This document shows positions 35,915 through 43,400 of a stretch of DNA of 43,400 bases, one piece after another; the stretch's first letter is position 1, and each line of letters begins with the position of its first letter. The stretch spans positions 1 through 43,400 of the forward strand of contig DXGR01000086.1 of NCBI GenBank assembly GCA_019113825.1, in the 5' to 3' direction. The notes under the pieces are model-generated. The model was not told the origin of the DNA. It saw only the letters and a program-made list of their open reading frames with translations, and ran no database searches. This DNA comes from Candidatus Stackebrandtia excrementipullorum. GTDB lineage: Bacteria > Actinomycetota > Actinomycetes > Mycobacteriales > Micromonosporaceae. A program made the translations under genes and the position numbers.

Positions 35915-37108
35915 GTGGACGCCTCACAGCTGAACAGTCCCCAAGGTCGCGCTTTGATAGCCACGGCCACCCGGCTGTTGGCCGAACAGCCCGACCGAGC
36001 TCCGCTGGCGCTGCGCCGGCACACCGATGATCACGACCTGGCCGTGGCCGCCATGACCCAGGCCACCCTACGAGCGGCCGCCTACCCGAAGTTCGGGCCG
36101 GACGCGGCACGCATGTTCTTCACCCGCGACGGTCTGGAACAGGCGAGCCGAGACGTCGTCGCGAATCGGCGAGCGGGCCGCCTGGCCGCCGCAGGTGTCG
36201 ACCGCGTCGCCGACCTGTGCTGCGGGATCGGCGCCGACGCCTTCGCTTTGGCGCGTCAAGGCGTGTCCGTCGTCGGAGTCGACACCGACCGCCAGACCGT
36301 GGACTTCGCCACGGCCAACGCCCACGCTCTGGGCCTGGAATCCCTGGTACAGGCCCATTGGGGGTGCGCCGAGGAGACCGACCTGACCGGCTTCGACGCA
36401 ATGTTCGCCGACCCGTCGCGACGGACCGGCGGCCGCCGGATATTCGACCCCGACCAGTACTCCCCGCCCTTGTCAACCCTGTGGTCGATCTCCGGTAACG
36501 TGCCGCACCGGGTCTGCAAGGTGGGGCCGGGCATCGACCACTCGGTGATCCCTTCCGACGCCGAAGCCGAATGGGTTTCGGTGAACGGCGACGTCGTGGA
36601 AGCGGCGCTGTGGCGCGGCGGGGTCGCCACGGCTGCGCGACGAGCCACGGTCATCACCGGCACCCGCGTGACCGAACTCACCGGTCCCGGCGATCGCCAG
36701 GCGAACGTCGGGGGACTCGGCGAGTACCTTTACGAACCCGACGGCGCCGTTATCCGAGCCCATCTGGTGGCGGAACTGGCGGACATGTTGTCGGCCAGGG
36801 TCGCGCACCCCAAGATCGCCTACCTCTACAGCGACATCGCCCTGCCCACTCCGCTGGCGACCGTGTACCGGATCGAGGAGGTACTGCCGTTCAACGTCAA
36901 GAAGATCCGGCAGCTGCTCGCCCAACGCGGCATCGGCCGTCTGGAGATCAAGAAACGCGGAGCCGACGTCACCCCGGACAAACTGCGTAAGGAGCTACGC
37001 CCCAAAGGCGACGCCGAGGGAACGCTTGTGATCACCCGAGACGACGACCGCCACATCGCTCTACTGTGTAAACGGCTCGACCACGCCGCGGTCGGAGACC
37101 CCCGCTGA
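35915..37108 (+). CDS. Class I SAM-dependent methyltransferase with THUMP-like C-terminal domain
   Basis: The 397-residue protein has a helical N-terminal domain (1-85) and a Rossmann methyltransferase core with motif I VADLCCGIGADAFALA, the ribose acid in VVGVDTD and the catalytic-strand DAMFADPSRRTGGRR. Its C-terminal domain (about 325-390, FNVKKIRQLLAQRGIGRLEIKKRG) resembles the THUMP-like RNA-binding fold. This suggests an RNA-modifying enzyme, but the target is unknown. The GTG at 35915 is chosen because the frame upstream runs through the CIRCE elements and lacks homologous character. It is divergent from groES, a position conserved in some actinobacteria. A strong terminator follows directly. 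Confidence 0.87.
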   Translation: MDASQLNSPQGRALIATATRLLAEQPDRAPLALRRHTDDHDLAVAAMTQATLRAAAYPKFGPDAARMFFTRDGLEQASRDVVANRRAGRLAAAGVDRVADLCCGIGADAFALARQGVSVVGVDTDRQTVDFATANAHALGLESLVQAHWGCAEETDLTGFDAMFADPSRRTGGRRIFDPDQYSPPLSTLWSISGNVPHRVCKVGPGIDHSVIPSDAEAEWVSVNGDVVEAALWRGGVATAARRATVITGTRVTELTGPGDRQANVGGLGEYLYEPDGAVIRAHLVAELADMLSARVAHPKIAYLYSDIALPTPLATVYRIEEVLPFNVKKIRQLLAQRGIGRLEIKKRGADVTPDKLRKELRPKGDAEGTLVITRDDDRHIALLCKRLDHAAVGDPR

Positions 37109-37112
37109 ACGT

Positions 37113-37153
37113 TCCGGGCGTGCCCGCACAGTGGGCACGCCCGGACTTTGTTT
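37113..37153 (+). terminator. Intrinsic terminator after the methyltransferase gene
   Basis: A perfect 13-bp stem (37113-37125 with 37133-37145), a 7-nt loop, then CTTTGTTT. It starts 4 nt after the stop and may also serve the convergent DUF885 gene. Confidence 0.9.
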
Positions 37154-37163
37154 CACTGTGGAC

Positions 37164-38795
37164 TTAGAGGTCCCGCAGGAAGTCGGTCAGAACGCCCAGA
37201 CCCACCGGTCCAAGGTTCAACGCATCGGTGTGCCACATCTTCAGGTCGAAACCGGGGCGGGCTTTGGCCTCGTCACGGGCCGCCAGCCATGCACGCTCAC
37301 CCAGCTTGTAGGTGATCGCCTGGCCCGGCCACCCGAAATACCGCACGATCTCCGGGTACAGACGGTGCTGCGACACACGGCCTCGGTCACGCAACACCTC
37401 GACGGCGACGTCGAAGTTCCACCGCGGTCCGTGACGGGACACTTCCGAGGCCGGAATCGGGAGGTCCAGATGAACACCGATGTCGATGACCACGCGAGCC
37501 GCTCGCATGGCCGAAGCCTTAAGCATGCCAAGACGCCTGCCGGGCTCATCGTGCCACCCGAGTTCGTCGGCGAGCTTCTCCGCGTACAAAGCCCAGCCTT
37601 CCGAGTTCCCGCTGACCCGGTTGTTGCGCGTGTACCGCGGCATGTCGACCACGTTGATCTGCCCGTATTGAAGGTGGTGACCGGGCACGCCTTCGTGGTA
37701 GACCGTGGTCGCCTCGTTCCAGATGTTGAACCGGGTGCGGTCGGCGACGGGCCACCACGTGCGTCCAAGACGGGACAGGTCCTCGCTGGGCGGCGTGTAG
37801 TACGGCGAACCGGCACCCTTGGCGTGCACCAAGACCACGTCGACGTCCTTGATACGCGGGTCGATGTCGAAGTGGGTGCCGTCGAGACGGTCGAGCGCGG
37901 TGGCGTGCAGCTCCTTCAGCCACTCCAGGTACGCGTCTTCGCCTTCGACCGACTGTGTGCGGTTGAGGTGCTCGATGACCTCGCCGAGTTCGGCCCCGGG
38001 AAGAACCTTTTCGGCCTCGACCGCCATCTCGGCCTCGAGACGCCGCAGCTCCTCCCAGCCCCAGTTGTAGGCGTCGTGCGCGTCGATGACGTCGCCCAGG
38101 CATTGACGCGATGCGACCTCGTAGCGTTCGGCGCCGACTCCGTCGGTCTCCGTCGCGCGGGGCGCGTAGTCCTCCCGCAAGAACCTGACCAGTTCCGCGT
38201 ACCCGCTGGTCGCCGCGGCCACGCCCGCTTCGAGACGGCTTTTCAGCGGTCCGTCACCGTACTCGGAGACGATCGAGTCGAACGAGTTGATGTCGAGGTA
38301 GCCCTGGGCCTGGTCGGCTGCGGCTACGGCTTGCCGACGCGCGGCGGTGACGCCGTCGGCCAGCCCCACCTTCAAACAGTCGATCCAGCCTTCGAGCAGC
38401 CCCGGCATGCCTTCAAGCCGAAGCGTGGCCAGTTCCCACTGTTCGGGGGTCGTACGGCCACCCATGTCGAGGTAGTTGCGGAGGCTCTGCACCATCCCGT
38501 AGGGAGCACGCAACGACCGCTTCCACTCGCCACTGTCGTAGGCGTCCAGGTTCGTCGTCAACCGTTCACGCATGTGAGCCGCCGCGACCCGGTCGTCACG
38601 GTTGACCGGTTCAAGGCCGTTCAGTTCGGCCAGTGCACGACGGTCGGCCTCGGCTTCGGTGGCCTGCCCCTCGGGGCCGAAGTCGCCGGTGCCGTCGAAG
38701 TCCTCGGTGACTCCGAGGTATGTCGCCGAAATCGGATTGCGTTTGGTCCGCTCCCGGACGTACTGGTCGCCCAGGGCGGAAATCGGAGTCGTCAT
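37164..38795 (-). CDS. DUF885-family metallopeptidase-like protein
   Basis: The 543-residue, mostly helical, soluble protein has no signal peptide. It carries the DUF885 zinc motif YHEGVPGHHLQ, an HExxxHH-like variant, and the downstream Glu in GNSEGWALYAEKL, as in M2/M32-like peptidase folds. It also has the characteristic terminal region HRLYPEIVRYFGWPGQAITYKLG. Members are presumed carboxypeptidases or related hydrolases; few are characterised. The ATG at 38795 is preceded by TAGGGT at 8 nt and no ribosome site, near the leaderless pattern. It is downstream of the ABC operon with an 82-bp gap and its own presumed promoter. Confidence 0.88.
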   Translation of the reverse strand: MTTPISALGDQYVRERTKRNPISATYLGVTEDFDGTGDFGPEGQATEAEADRRALAELNGLEPVNRDDRVAAAHMRERLTTNLDAYDSGEWKRSLRAPYGMVQSLRNYLDMGGRTTPEQWELATLRLEGMPGLLEGWIDCLKVGLADGVTAARRQAVAAADQAQGYLDINSFDSIVSEYGDGPLKSRLEAGVAAATSGYAELVRFLREDYAPRATETDGVGAERYEVASRQCLGDVIDAHDAYNWGWEELRRLEAEMAVEAEKVLPGAELGEVIEHLNRTQSVEGEDAYLEWLKELHATALDRLDGTHFDIDPRIKDVDVVLVHAKGAGSPYYTPPSEDLSRLGRTWWPVADRTRFNIWNEATTVYHEGVPGHHLQYGQINVVDMPRYTRNNRVSGNSEGWALYAEKLADELGWHDEPGRRLGMLKASAMRAARVVIDIGVHLDLPIPASEVSRHGPRWNFDVAVEVLRDRGRVSQHRLYPEIVRYFGWPGQAITYKLGERAWLAARDEAKARPGFDLKMWHTDALNLGPVGLGVLTDFLRDL

Positions 38796-38877
38796 GGCAT
38801 GTGACCCTACCGGCGTAATCGACCGTTCTCCAGCGTCGCAAACATCACATGTCCACAGTGACTTTCGTTGCGCTTCG

Positions 38878-39552
38878 CTACCGGCGACGCCGCCGACGGT
38901 CGACGACGGTGCCGTCGGCCATGGTCACCACCGTGTGAGCGACGGCCATCACCGTCGGATCGTGACTGGTGATCACCACGGTCGCTCCGGTGGCCGCGTA
39001 CTCGACGAGGACCTCGAGGACGAGATCGACACGGGCCGGATCAAGCTGCCCCGTCGGTTCGTCGGCCAGCAGCAGGCCAGGTTCCAACCGCAGCGCACGA
39101 GCCAATGCCGTGCGCTGTTGCTCACCACCGGACGTCTGCGACGGATATCGGTCGGCCAAATGGTCCAGTTCAAGCCGTTCGAGCCACTCCCGCGTTCGTT
39201 TCTCCTCAACGATGTGGTCCGGCAACGATTCCCGACACAACCGGACGGGCAACTGCACGTTCTGCGCCACGGTCAACTCGTCGAGCAACACCAGCGCCTG
39301 TGGCACATATCCGACGTGCCGCCAGTCGAGCGCGTCGGCGGCGACGTCCTCCGGCAACGGTTCGGCGAACCGGATCACACCGCGATCGGCGACGTCATAT
39401 CCACCCATGATGGACAACAGTGTCGTTTTACCGGAACCGGACGGGCCCGCCAGAACGGTGAGTTCACCCGGCACGAAACAGGCGTCGATCCCCCGCAGTG
39501 CCGGCGCACCCGCGTGACTCTTGTAGACGTCCCGGACCTCTATGGTGCTCAT
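38878..39552 (-). CDS. ABC transporter ATP-binding protein (MacB/LolD type), second of two
   Basis: The 224-residue ATPase has Walker A GPSGSGKTTLL, the Q-loop in VGYVPQALVLL, the ABC signature TSGGEQQRTALARAL, Walker B LLLADEPTGQLDP and the switch His in TSHDP. The sequence class is that of ATPases that pair with FtsX/MacB-type permeases, which drive extracytoplasmic work or lipoprotein and peptide export. The start ATG overlaps the previous ATPase stop by 4 bp (ATGA), so the two are made together. The Arg-rich end RRRRRR is unusual but short. Confidence 0.92.
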   Translation of the reverse strand: MSTIEVRDVYKSHAGAPALRGIDACFVPGELTVLAGPSGSGKTTLLSIMGGYDVADRGVIRFAEPLPEDVAADALDWRHVGYVPQALVLLDELTVAQNVQLPVRLCRESLPDHIVEEKRTREWLERLELDHLADRYPSQTSGGEQQRTALARALRLEPGLLLADEPTGQLDPARVDLVLEVLVEYAATGATVVITSHDPTVMAVAHTVVTMADGTVVDRRRRRR

Positions 39553-40220
39553 GCCGTCACCACCCCGCCCCCGAGCCGGTAGGTGAGATCGGCGCGTGCG
39601 GCCGTATCCGGGTCGTGAGTGGCCAGAACAATCGTCAAACCGTCGTCGCGCATTGATTCCAATGTATCCAACACCTGCTCTCCCATTCGACGGTCCAACT
39701 GGCCCGTGGGTTCGTCCAACAGAAGCAGGTCGGTGCGTCCCGTCGCGGCGAATCCGATCGCGACACGCTGCTGCTCCCCGCCCGACAGCTGTTTGGGCCG
39801 ACGCGACGCCTTGTCCGTCAATCCCAGCCGGTCCAGGAGGCGCTCGGGTTTCGCCCTGCCACGTCCCATCGCCTTGGCCATCTTCAGATGCTGGATCACC
39901 GTCATGTGGTCGATGAGGTTGTCGGCCGGGTTTTGACGCACGTACCCGACGCGATCGCGACGCAGCCGACGACGACGCCGCGCCGAGGCCACAGTGGTGT
40001 CCACTCCCGCGATCACAACCCTGCCGGCATCGGCACGGTCAAGACATCCCAACAGCCGCAACAACGTCGACTTGCCCGATCCCGACGGCCCGGTCAACGC
40101 CACGATGCCGCCTTTCGGCACCCTCAGGTCGAGCCCACGCAGCACCGCCGCCTCGCCGTCGGTCGATACGTAGCCGTAGCGAACACCCTCACACTCCACA
40201 ACAATGTCGGTTCTGGTCAC
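39549..40220 (-). CDS. ABC transporter ATP-binding protein (MacB/LolD type), first of two
   Basis: The 223-residue ATPase has Walker A GPSGSGKSTLL, the Q-loop GYVRQNPADNL, the signature LSGGEQQRVAIGFA, Walker B LLLLDEPTGQLD and the switch His in ATHDPD. All catalytic residues are present, so both ATPases of the operon look active. The start is taken as the GTG at 40220 because GGAGAAG lies 8 nt upstream and the fold begins a few residues later; a GTG at 40268 would add 16 residues. It is 66 bp downstream of the permease gene and overlaps the next ATPase gene by 4 bp. Confidence 0.9.
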   Translation of the reverse strand: MTRTDIVVECEGVRYGYVSTDGEAAVLRGLDLRVPKGGIVALTGPSGSGKSTLLRLLGCLDRADAGRVVIAGVDTTVASARRRRRLRRDRVGYVRQNPADNLIDHMTVIQHLKMAKAMGRGRAKPERLLDRLGLTDKASRRPKQLSGGEQQRVAIGFAATGRTDLLLLDEPTGQLDRRMGEQVLDTLESMRDDGLTIVLATHDPDTAARADLTYRLGGGVVTA

Positions 40221-40286
40221 GGGGTTTCTTCTCCGTCCATCACATGTAGGTCTTCCGGGGATCTCCACGTCTCATCGGCACCACGG

Positions 40287-43028
40287 TCACGCCGTGTCAC
40301 GCAACACGAGTGAGGGCTTGGCCGCGGCGATACGGGCATGGACGAACAACGCGGCGCCACAGACCGTGGCCAGAGTCGCGATCGTCAACCACACCACCGC
40401 CAAAGACGGCACGGTGACAACAACCCCGGGCCCCGACGCCGGGTCGATGTCGAAGTCGGTTGCCATGGTCACCACCAACACAGCCGAAACCACCACACCC
40501 ACGGCCACCCCGGCACCCAACAGGACACCGACTTCCCGCAGCAGGGCCAGCCGATGCGTCACCGACCGCAACCCCATACGCCGCATGACGACATAAGCCC
40601 GCCGGTTGGCCGGCGCTCGAGACTCCAACCGCAACAGGATCCCGACCACCACGACAACCGCAGTCAGCAGCGACACCCACAGCAGATACTCCATCGACGC
40701 CGTCAACGACTGTTTCGGGGTCCCGTCATACCGTTCGGCGGAAACAGCCACCGTCGCATCCTCGAAACGCGACTCCACGGCGTCGCGAACCCCGGCCGAA
40801 TCGTCGGTGCGAACCCACCATTGATAACCGCTACTCCAAGGCAACTCGGGAAGATGCTCGTTCGAGATCAACACCACCGGGTTTCCCGCTCGACCGCCCG
40901 GCAAATCCGGCACGGTCGTAACGTCGATGTCCATCGTGGCGGGCCCGGGAAGATTCACCGTCGCAGCTCCGTCAACGACCTCGGGCGTCCCGATCGCCAG
41001 AGCCGGAACCCCGTCACCGGACAACACACCGGCGATATCCACACCGGGCGCCATGAGCTTTACCGTATCGGCAGCCCGCTCAAACGAGTCGACATCGACG
41101 AACAACGTGCTCACCTTGATCCGGTCCATCGTCAACGTGTCCACTCGCACCACCGACGTCGCTTCGCCGAACCGGCTCAACATGTCACCGATATCGGTCG
41201 GCTCGTCGAACGTGACCACGACATCCGACCCGATCTCCGAACGCGCTTGAGCATCGATCGTCTCCGACACCGACGACGACGCGGTCACTGCGTAACCGGC
41301 CAACGCCGTCGGTACCGCCACCGCCGCAACCATCACGGCACCAGCCCAACCATCACGACGAATCCGCCGCGACGCAATGAACCCGCTAACACCACGCATC
41401 GGACGCCGCTGCGGTCGGCCCCACCACGTCCGCAGCAAACGCGCAGCCATCCCCGCACACGCCAACGCCGTCAACAATGGAACCACAAAAGCCCGCCCCG
41501 GCAACTGCGCCACCTGACCCACCCGATCGGCGGCATCACCAGAGGTGACCGTGATCGAATCGTCCAGCCACAGCCACGCCGCCACAGCCCCACCGGCGGG
41601 CACCAACTCCCACGGCACTGTTCCAAACCGCCGCCGCGCGATCTTCACCGGTTCGGTGAAACCACGAGTCGCGCGCCCGGACACCACACCCACCACCAGA
41701 AGAGCCGCAAGCACCGCACCGATACCCAACACCGCCGACCACACCGGCGCCCGAGCGTCAATCCGGTCCACCGGGGCCCACCACGGCATCGACAACCAGC
41801 ACAACCAATGCCCCGCCACACCACCCAGGACCGCAGCCGGAAACGCCTCCAAAGCACCCTTAAGACCCAACGCTCCCGGAGACACACCCCGCCCGGCCAA
41901 CGCGGCAAGCTCCACACCACGACGCCGCACCCACAACACACCGGAAGCCCCCACAATGCACAACCCAACAAGAATCGCCGCACCGCTCACCACACCGATC
42001 GGAAGCAGCAACGCCTCACCGACCACCTGCGCACGGTGTTCGAATCGGGGCATCTCGTAATCCATGGTCGTACCGGTCGAGACGACCTCGGGTTCGATCT
42101 CGGCCAGCTGGTCCGAGATCGCCGCCGCCTGGTCCAACGACGGCGGCTCGTCAAGCTCGAAGCGCAGGTGCACCTGCACGCTCAGCTCCGCCTGCTCGGC
42201 CAACGTCCAGAAGGTCTCCTCGTCGAGTAGAACCGTCGGCCGCCACTCGGGCTCGGGGGTGACGGCCAGGTTCAGCCCGTATTCCATGTGACACCACTCG
42301 GTTTTCATCAGCGGGTGTCCGTTCAACGACTCGTAGACACCGGTCACCGGTATCTCCAGGTCAACCGGTTCGGAGCCGGGCGTGTATTCGGTGTCGACGC
42401 CCGGGAACGCGTCCCACAACTGCGCTTCCGAGCCCACCTTCGTGGTCAAGCCCGTCACCACGGAGTCACCGGGGTTCACCTCGGCCACACCGTCGAACTC
42501 TGTGGGCACCCAGGCACCCGGGCCGAAATCACCCTCAACGGGTGCGATCCGGTCGAAGGCGGCGTCCCGGTGGATGAAGAACACGCTGTTGTACCCGCCG
42601 TCGCCACCGCGAATGCCCGCCACACGACCATGGTGCTCGGTCCACGGTTGCGGCGCCCCCAGCGACAACGTGCGATCCACCTCGGAGAGCCCGTCGACGC
42701 GATCCGCCAGCTGCTCGATCCGGTCGATCTCGGCCAGCACGTCCTCGCGGTCGAGCGCGTCGATGGTCACACCGGTTCCCAGGGAGCCGTCGCCGCCGCC
42801 TTCGGAGTAGCTCTCTCCCGACCGGGCGAACTTCGCATGGAATCCGCCGGGGAGGGCACATTGGTCGTTCAGCTGCTGTTCGATCGAATCGCTCTGCGAC
42901 GCCGATATCAACAGCGGGGTTCCCACTGCAGGCAGGGTGGCAACCACCGTGGCGACCATCAATGCGATGGCCACGCCGGGGCGTTTAAACAAAAGGAGAG
43001 GCGCTTTGGCCCACGGCAACGAACGCAA
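40287..43028 (-). CDS. Large FtsX/MacB-like ABC transporter permease
   Basis: The 913-residue protein has an N-terminal helix (about 18-40), a large outside domain (about 45-355, with two cysteines, in QCALPGG and WCHMEYG), then a block of about five helices (360-545), a sixth helix (about 570-590), a second outside domain (about 590-790) and three C-terminal helices. That is the doubled FtsX layout with about ten helices in one chain, so a single copy could form the whole membrane part. The start appears to be a TTG at 43028, with GAGG about 9 nt upstream; no good ATG or GTG is near. The operon continues with two ATPases. Substrate unknown. Confidence 0.88.
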   Translation of the reverse strand: MRSLPWAKAPLLLFKRPGVAIALMVATVVATLPAVGTPLLISASQSDSIEQQLNDQCALPGGFHAKFARSGESYSEGGGDGSLGTGVTIDALDREDVLAEIDRIEQLADRVDGLSEVDRTLSLGAPQPWTEHHGRVAGIRGGDGGYNSVFFIHRDAAFDRIAPVEGDFGPGAWVPTEFDGVAEVNPGDSVVTGLTTKVGSEAQLWDAFPGVDTEYTPGSEPVDLEIPVTGVYESLNGHPLMKTEWCHMEYGLNLAVTPEPEWRPTVLLDEETFWTLAEQAELSVQVHLRFELDEPPSLDQAAAISDQLAEIEPEVVSTGTTMDYEMPRFEHRAQVVGEALLLPIGVVSGAAILVGLCIVGASGVLWVRRRGVELAALAGRGVSPGALGLKGALEAFPAAVLGGVAGHWLCWLSMPWWAPVDRIDARAPVWSAVLGIGAVLAALLVVGVVSGRATRGFTEPVKIARRRFGTVPWELVPAGGAVAAWLWLDDSITVTSGDAADRVGQVAQLPGRAFVVPLLTALACAGMAARLLRTWWGRPQRRPMRGVSGFIASRRIRRDGWAGAVMVAAVAVPTALAGYAVTASSSVSETIDAQARSEIGSDVVVTFDEPTDIGDMLSRFGEATSVVRVDTLTMDRIKVSTLFVDVDSFERAADTVKLMAPGVDIAGVLSGDGVPALAIGTPEVVDGAATVNLPGPATMDIDVTTVPDLPGGRAGNPVVLISNEHLPELPWSSGYQWWVRTDDSAGVRDAVESRFEDATVAVSAERYDGTPKQSLTASMEYLLWVSLLTAVVVVVGILLRLESRAPANRRAYVVMRRMGLRSVTHRLALLREVGVLLGAGVAVGVVVSAVLVVTMATDFDIDPASGPGVVVTVPSLAVVWLTIATLATVCGAALFVHARIAAAKPSLVLRDTA

Positions 43029-43125
43029 CGTTCACAACCTCGTCGGGGATGGGAATGCGGATGGGTGAGCCCACGCACATGCTACCCCATTTCCTGCATC
43101 ACGTGACGGTCGCCATAGACCCGAG

Positions 43126-43400
43126 TCAATCGGAGAGCGGACGGATCATGATCAACGCGTCCTTATTACTCGGTTGGTAGTACCCGCGCCGAACGCCCAC
43201 GCCCTCGAAACCGTAGCGGTCGTACATCGCTTGAGCCGCATGATTGTCGGTGGCCACCTCCAACGCGATACTGCGACAGCCCCGCCTCGTGGCCTCGGCC
43301 ATCAGATCGTCCAGCAACGCGGCACCGACACCGCGGCGCTGCGCACAGCCGCGAACGGCGATGTTGTTGACCCAGGATTCGCCGTCGGCCACCGCCAACC
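43126..43400 (-). CDS. rimI: RimI-like GNAT acetyltransferase, C-terminal part, runs off the right edge
   Basis: The visible 91 residues hold the acetyl-CoA-binding loop QRRGVG and the conserved end NHAAQAMYDRYGFEGVGVRR followed by YYQPSNKDALIM, the pattern of RimI, which acetylates the N-terminal alanine of ribosomal protein S18. The start is outside the window. In many actinobacteria rimI lies between tsaB and tsaD just upstream of groES; here the gene is followed not by tsaD but by the ABC permease. Another GNAT acetyltransferase is possible but less likely given the YYxPxxxDA motif. Confidence 0.82.
   Translation of the reverse strand, partial: LAVADGESWVNNIAVRGCAQRRGVGAALLDDLMAEATRRGCRSIALEVATDNHAAQAMYDRYGFEGVGVRRGYYQPSNKDALIMIRPLSD

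Overview
The window reads as chromosomal DNA of a high-GC actinobacterium (Actinomycetota). The evidence is a WhiB-family regulator, a BldM/WhiI-like regulator, two linked ArsA/Get3-like ATPases, a PonA-type penicillin-binding protein with a PASTA domain, GroEL1 with a His-rich tail, GuaB3, and frequent GTG starts. Several neighbours (SseB-domain proteins, a septum-formation kinase) suggest something near Glycomycetaceae or Micromonosporaceae, but that placement is inference. No phage, insertion sequence, CRISPR array, rRNA or tRNA was recognised. Most of the window is conserved core chromosome with a few lineage-specific insertions.

Layout. (1) Positions 1-2443, minus strand: a two-SseB-domain protein with a repeat-bearing linker, an overlapping 120-residue partner, and an N-terminally truncated AAA ATPase remnant at the edge. 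(2) Positions 3012-20781 follow the gene order I recall for M. tuberculosis Rv3671c-Rv3682: nth, a thioredoxin-like lipoprotein, a Nudix CoA pyrophosphatase and the MarP protease (one tightly coupled operon); a small membrane protein; crp; a metallo-beta-lactamase-fold hydrolase, RidA and a DUF4177 protein; two ArsA-like ATPases, a WhiB and a PonA. Two large signalling genes sit inside this block next to crp: a membrane Ser/Thr kinase with a Cys-rich ectodomain, and a class III cyclase-AAA-TPR protein. (3) Positions 20985-28922: phosphatidylserine synthase, a double Nudix protein, guaA, a FUSC membrane protein, a START-like protein and an O-methyltransferase. (4) Positions 28985-35631 follow Rv3410c-Rv3418c: guaB3, guaB, a DUF5319 protein, a BldM-like regulator, a small unknown gene, groEL1 and groES under CIRCE elements. 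(5) Positions 35915-43400: a methyltransferase, a DUF885 peptidase-like protein, a two-ATPase/one-permease ABC operon, and the C-terminal part of a RimI-like acetyltransferase.

How the genes work together. guaA, guaB3 and guaB gather guanine-nucleotide synthesis within about 8 kb. MarP, PonA and the linked genes recall the acid-resistance and cell-wall block of mycobacteria. Crp next to a probable adenylyl cyclase and a kinase suggests a local cAMP/phosphorylation module.

The most striking structural observation is promoter/start architecture. About a dozen genes have a TANNNT -10 hexamer ending exactly 6 or 7 nt before the start codon and no Shine-Dalgarno sequence, the signature of leaderless mRNAs. 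Three convergent gene pairs also overlap at their 3' ends, one by 266 bp. No clear new defence or mobile system is visible. The least explained items are the SseB-domain operon, the kinase-cyclase insertion beside crp, and a 104-residue unknown gene before groEL1.
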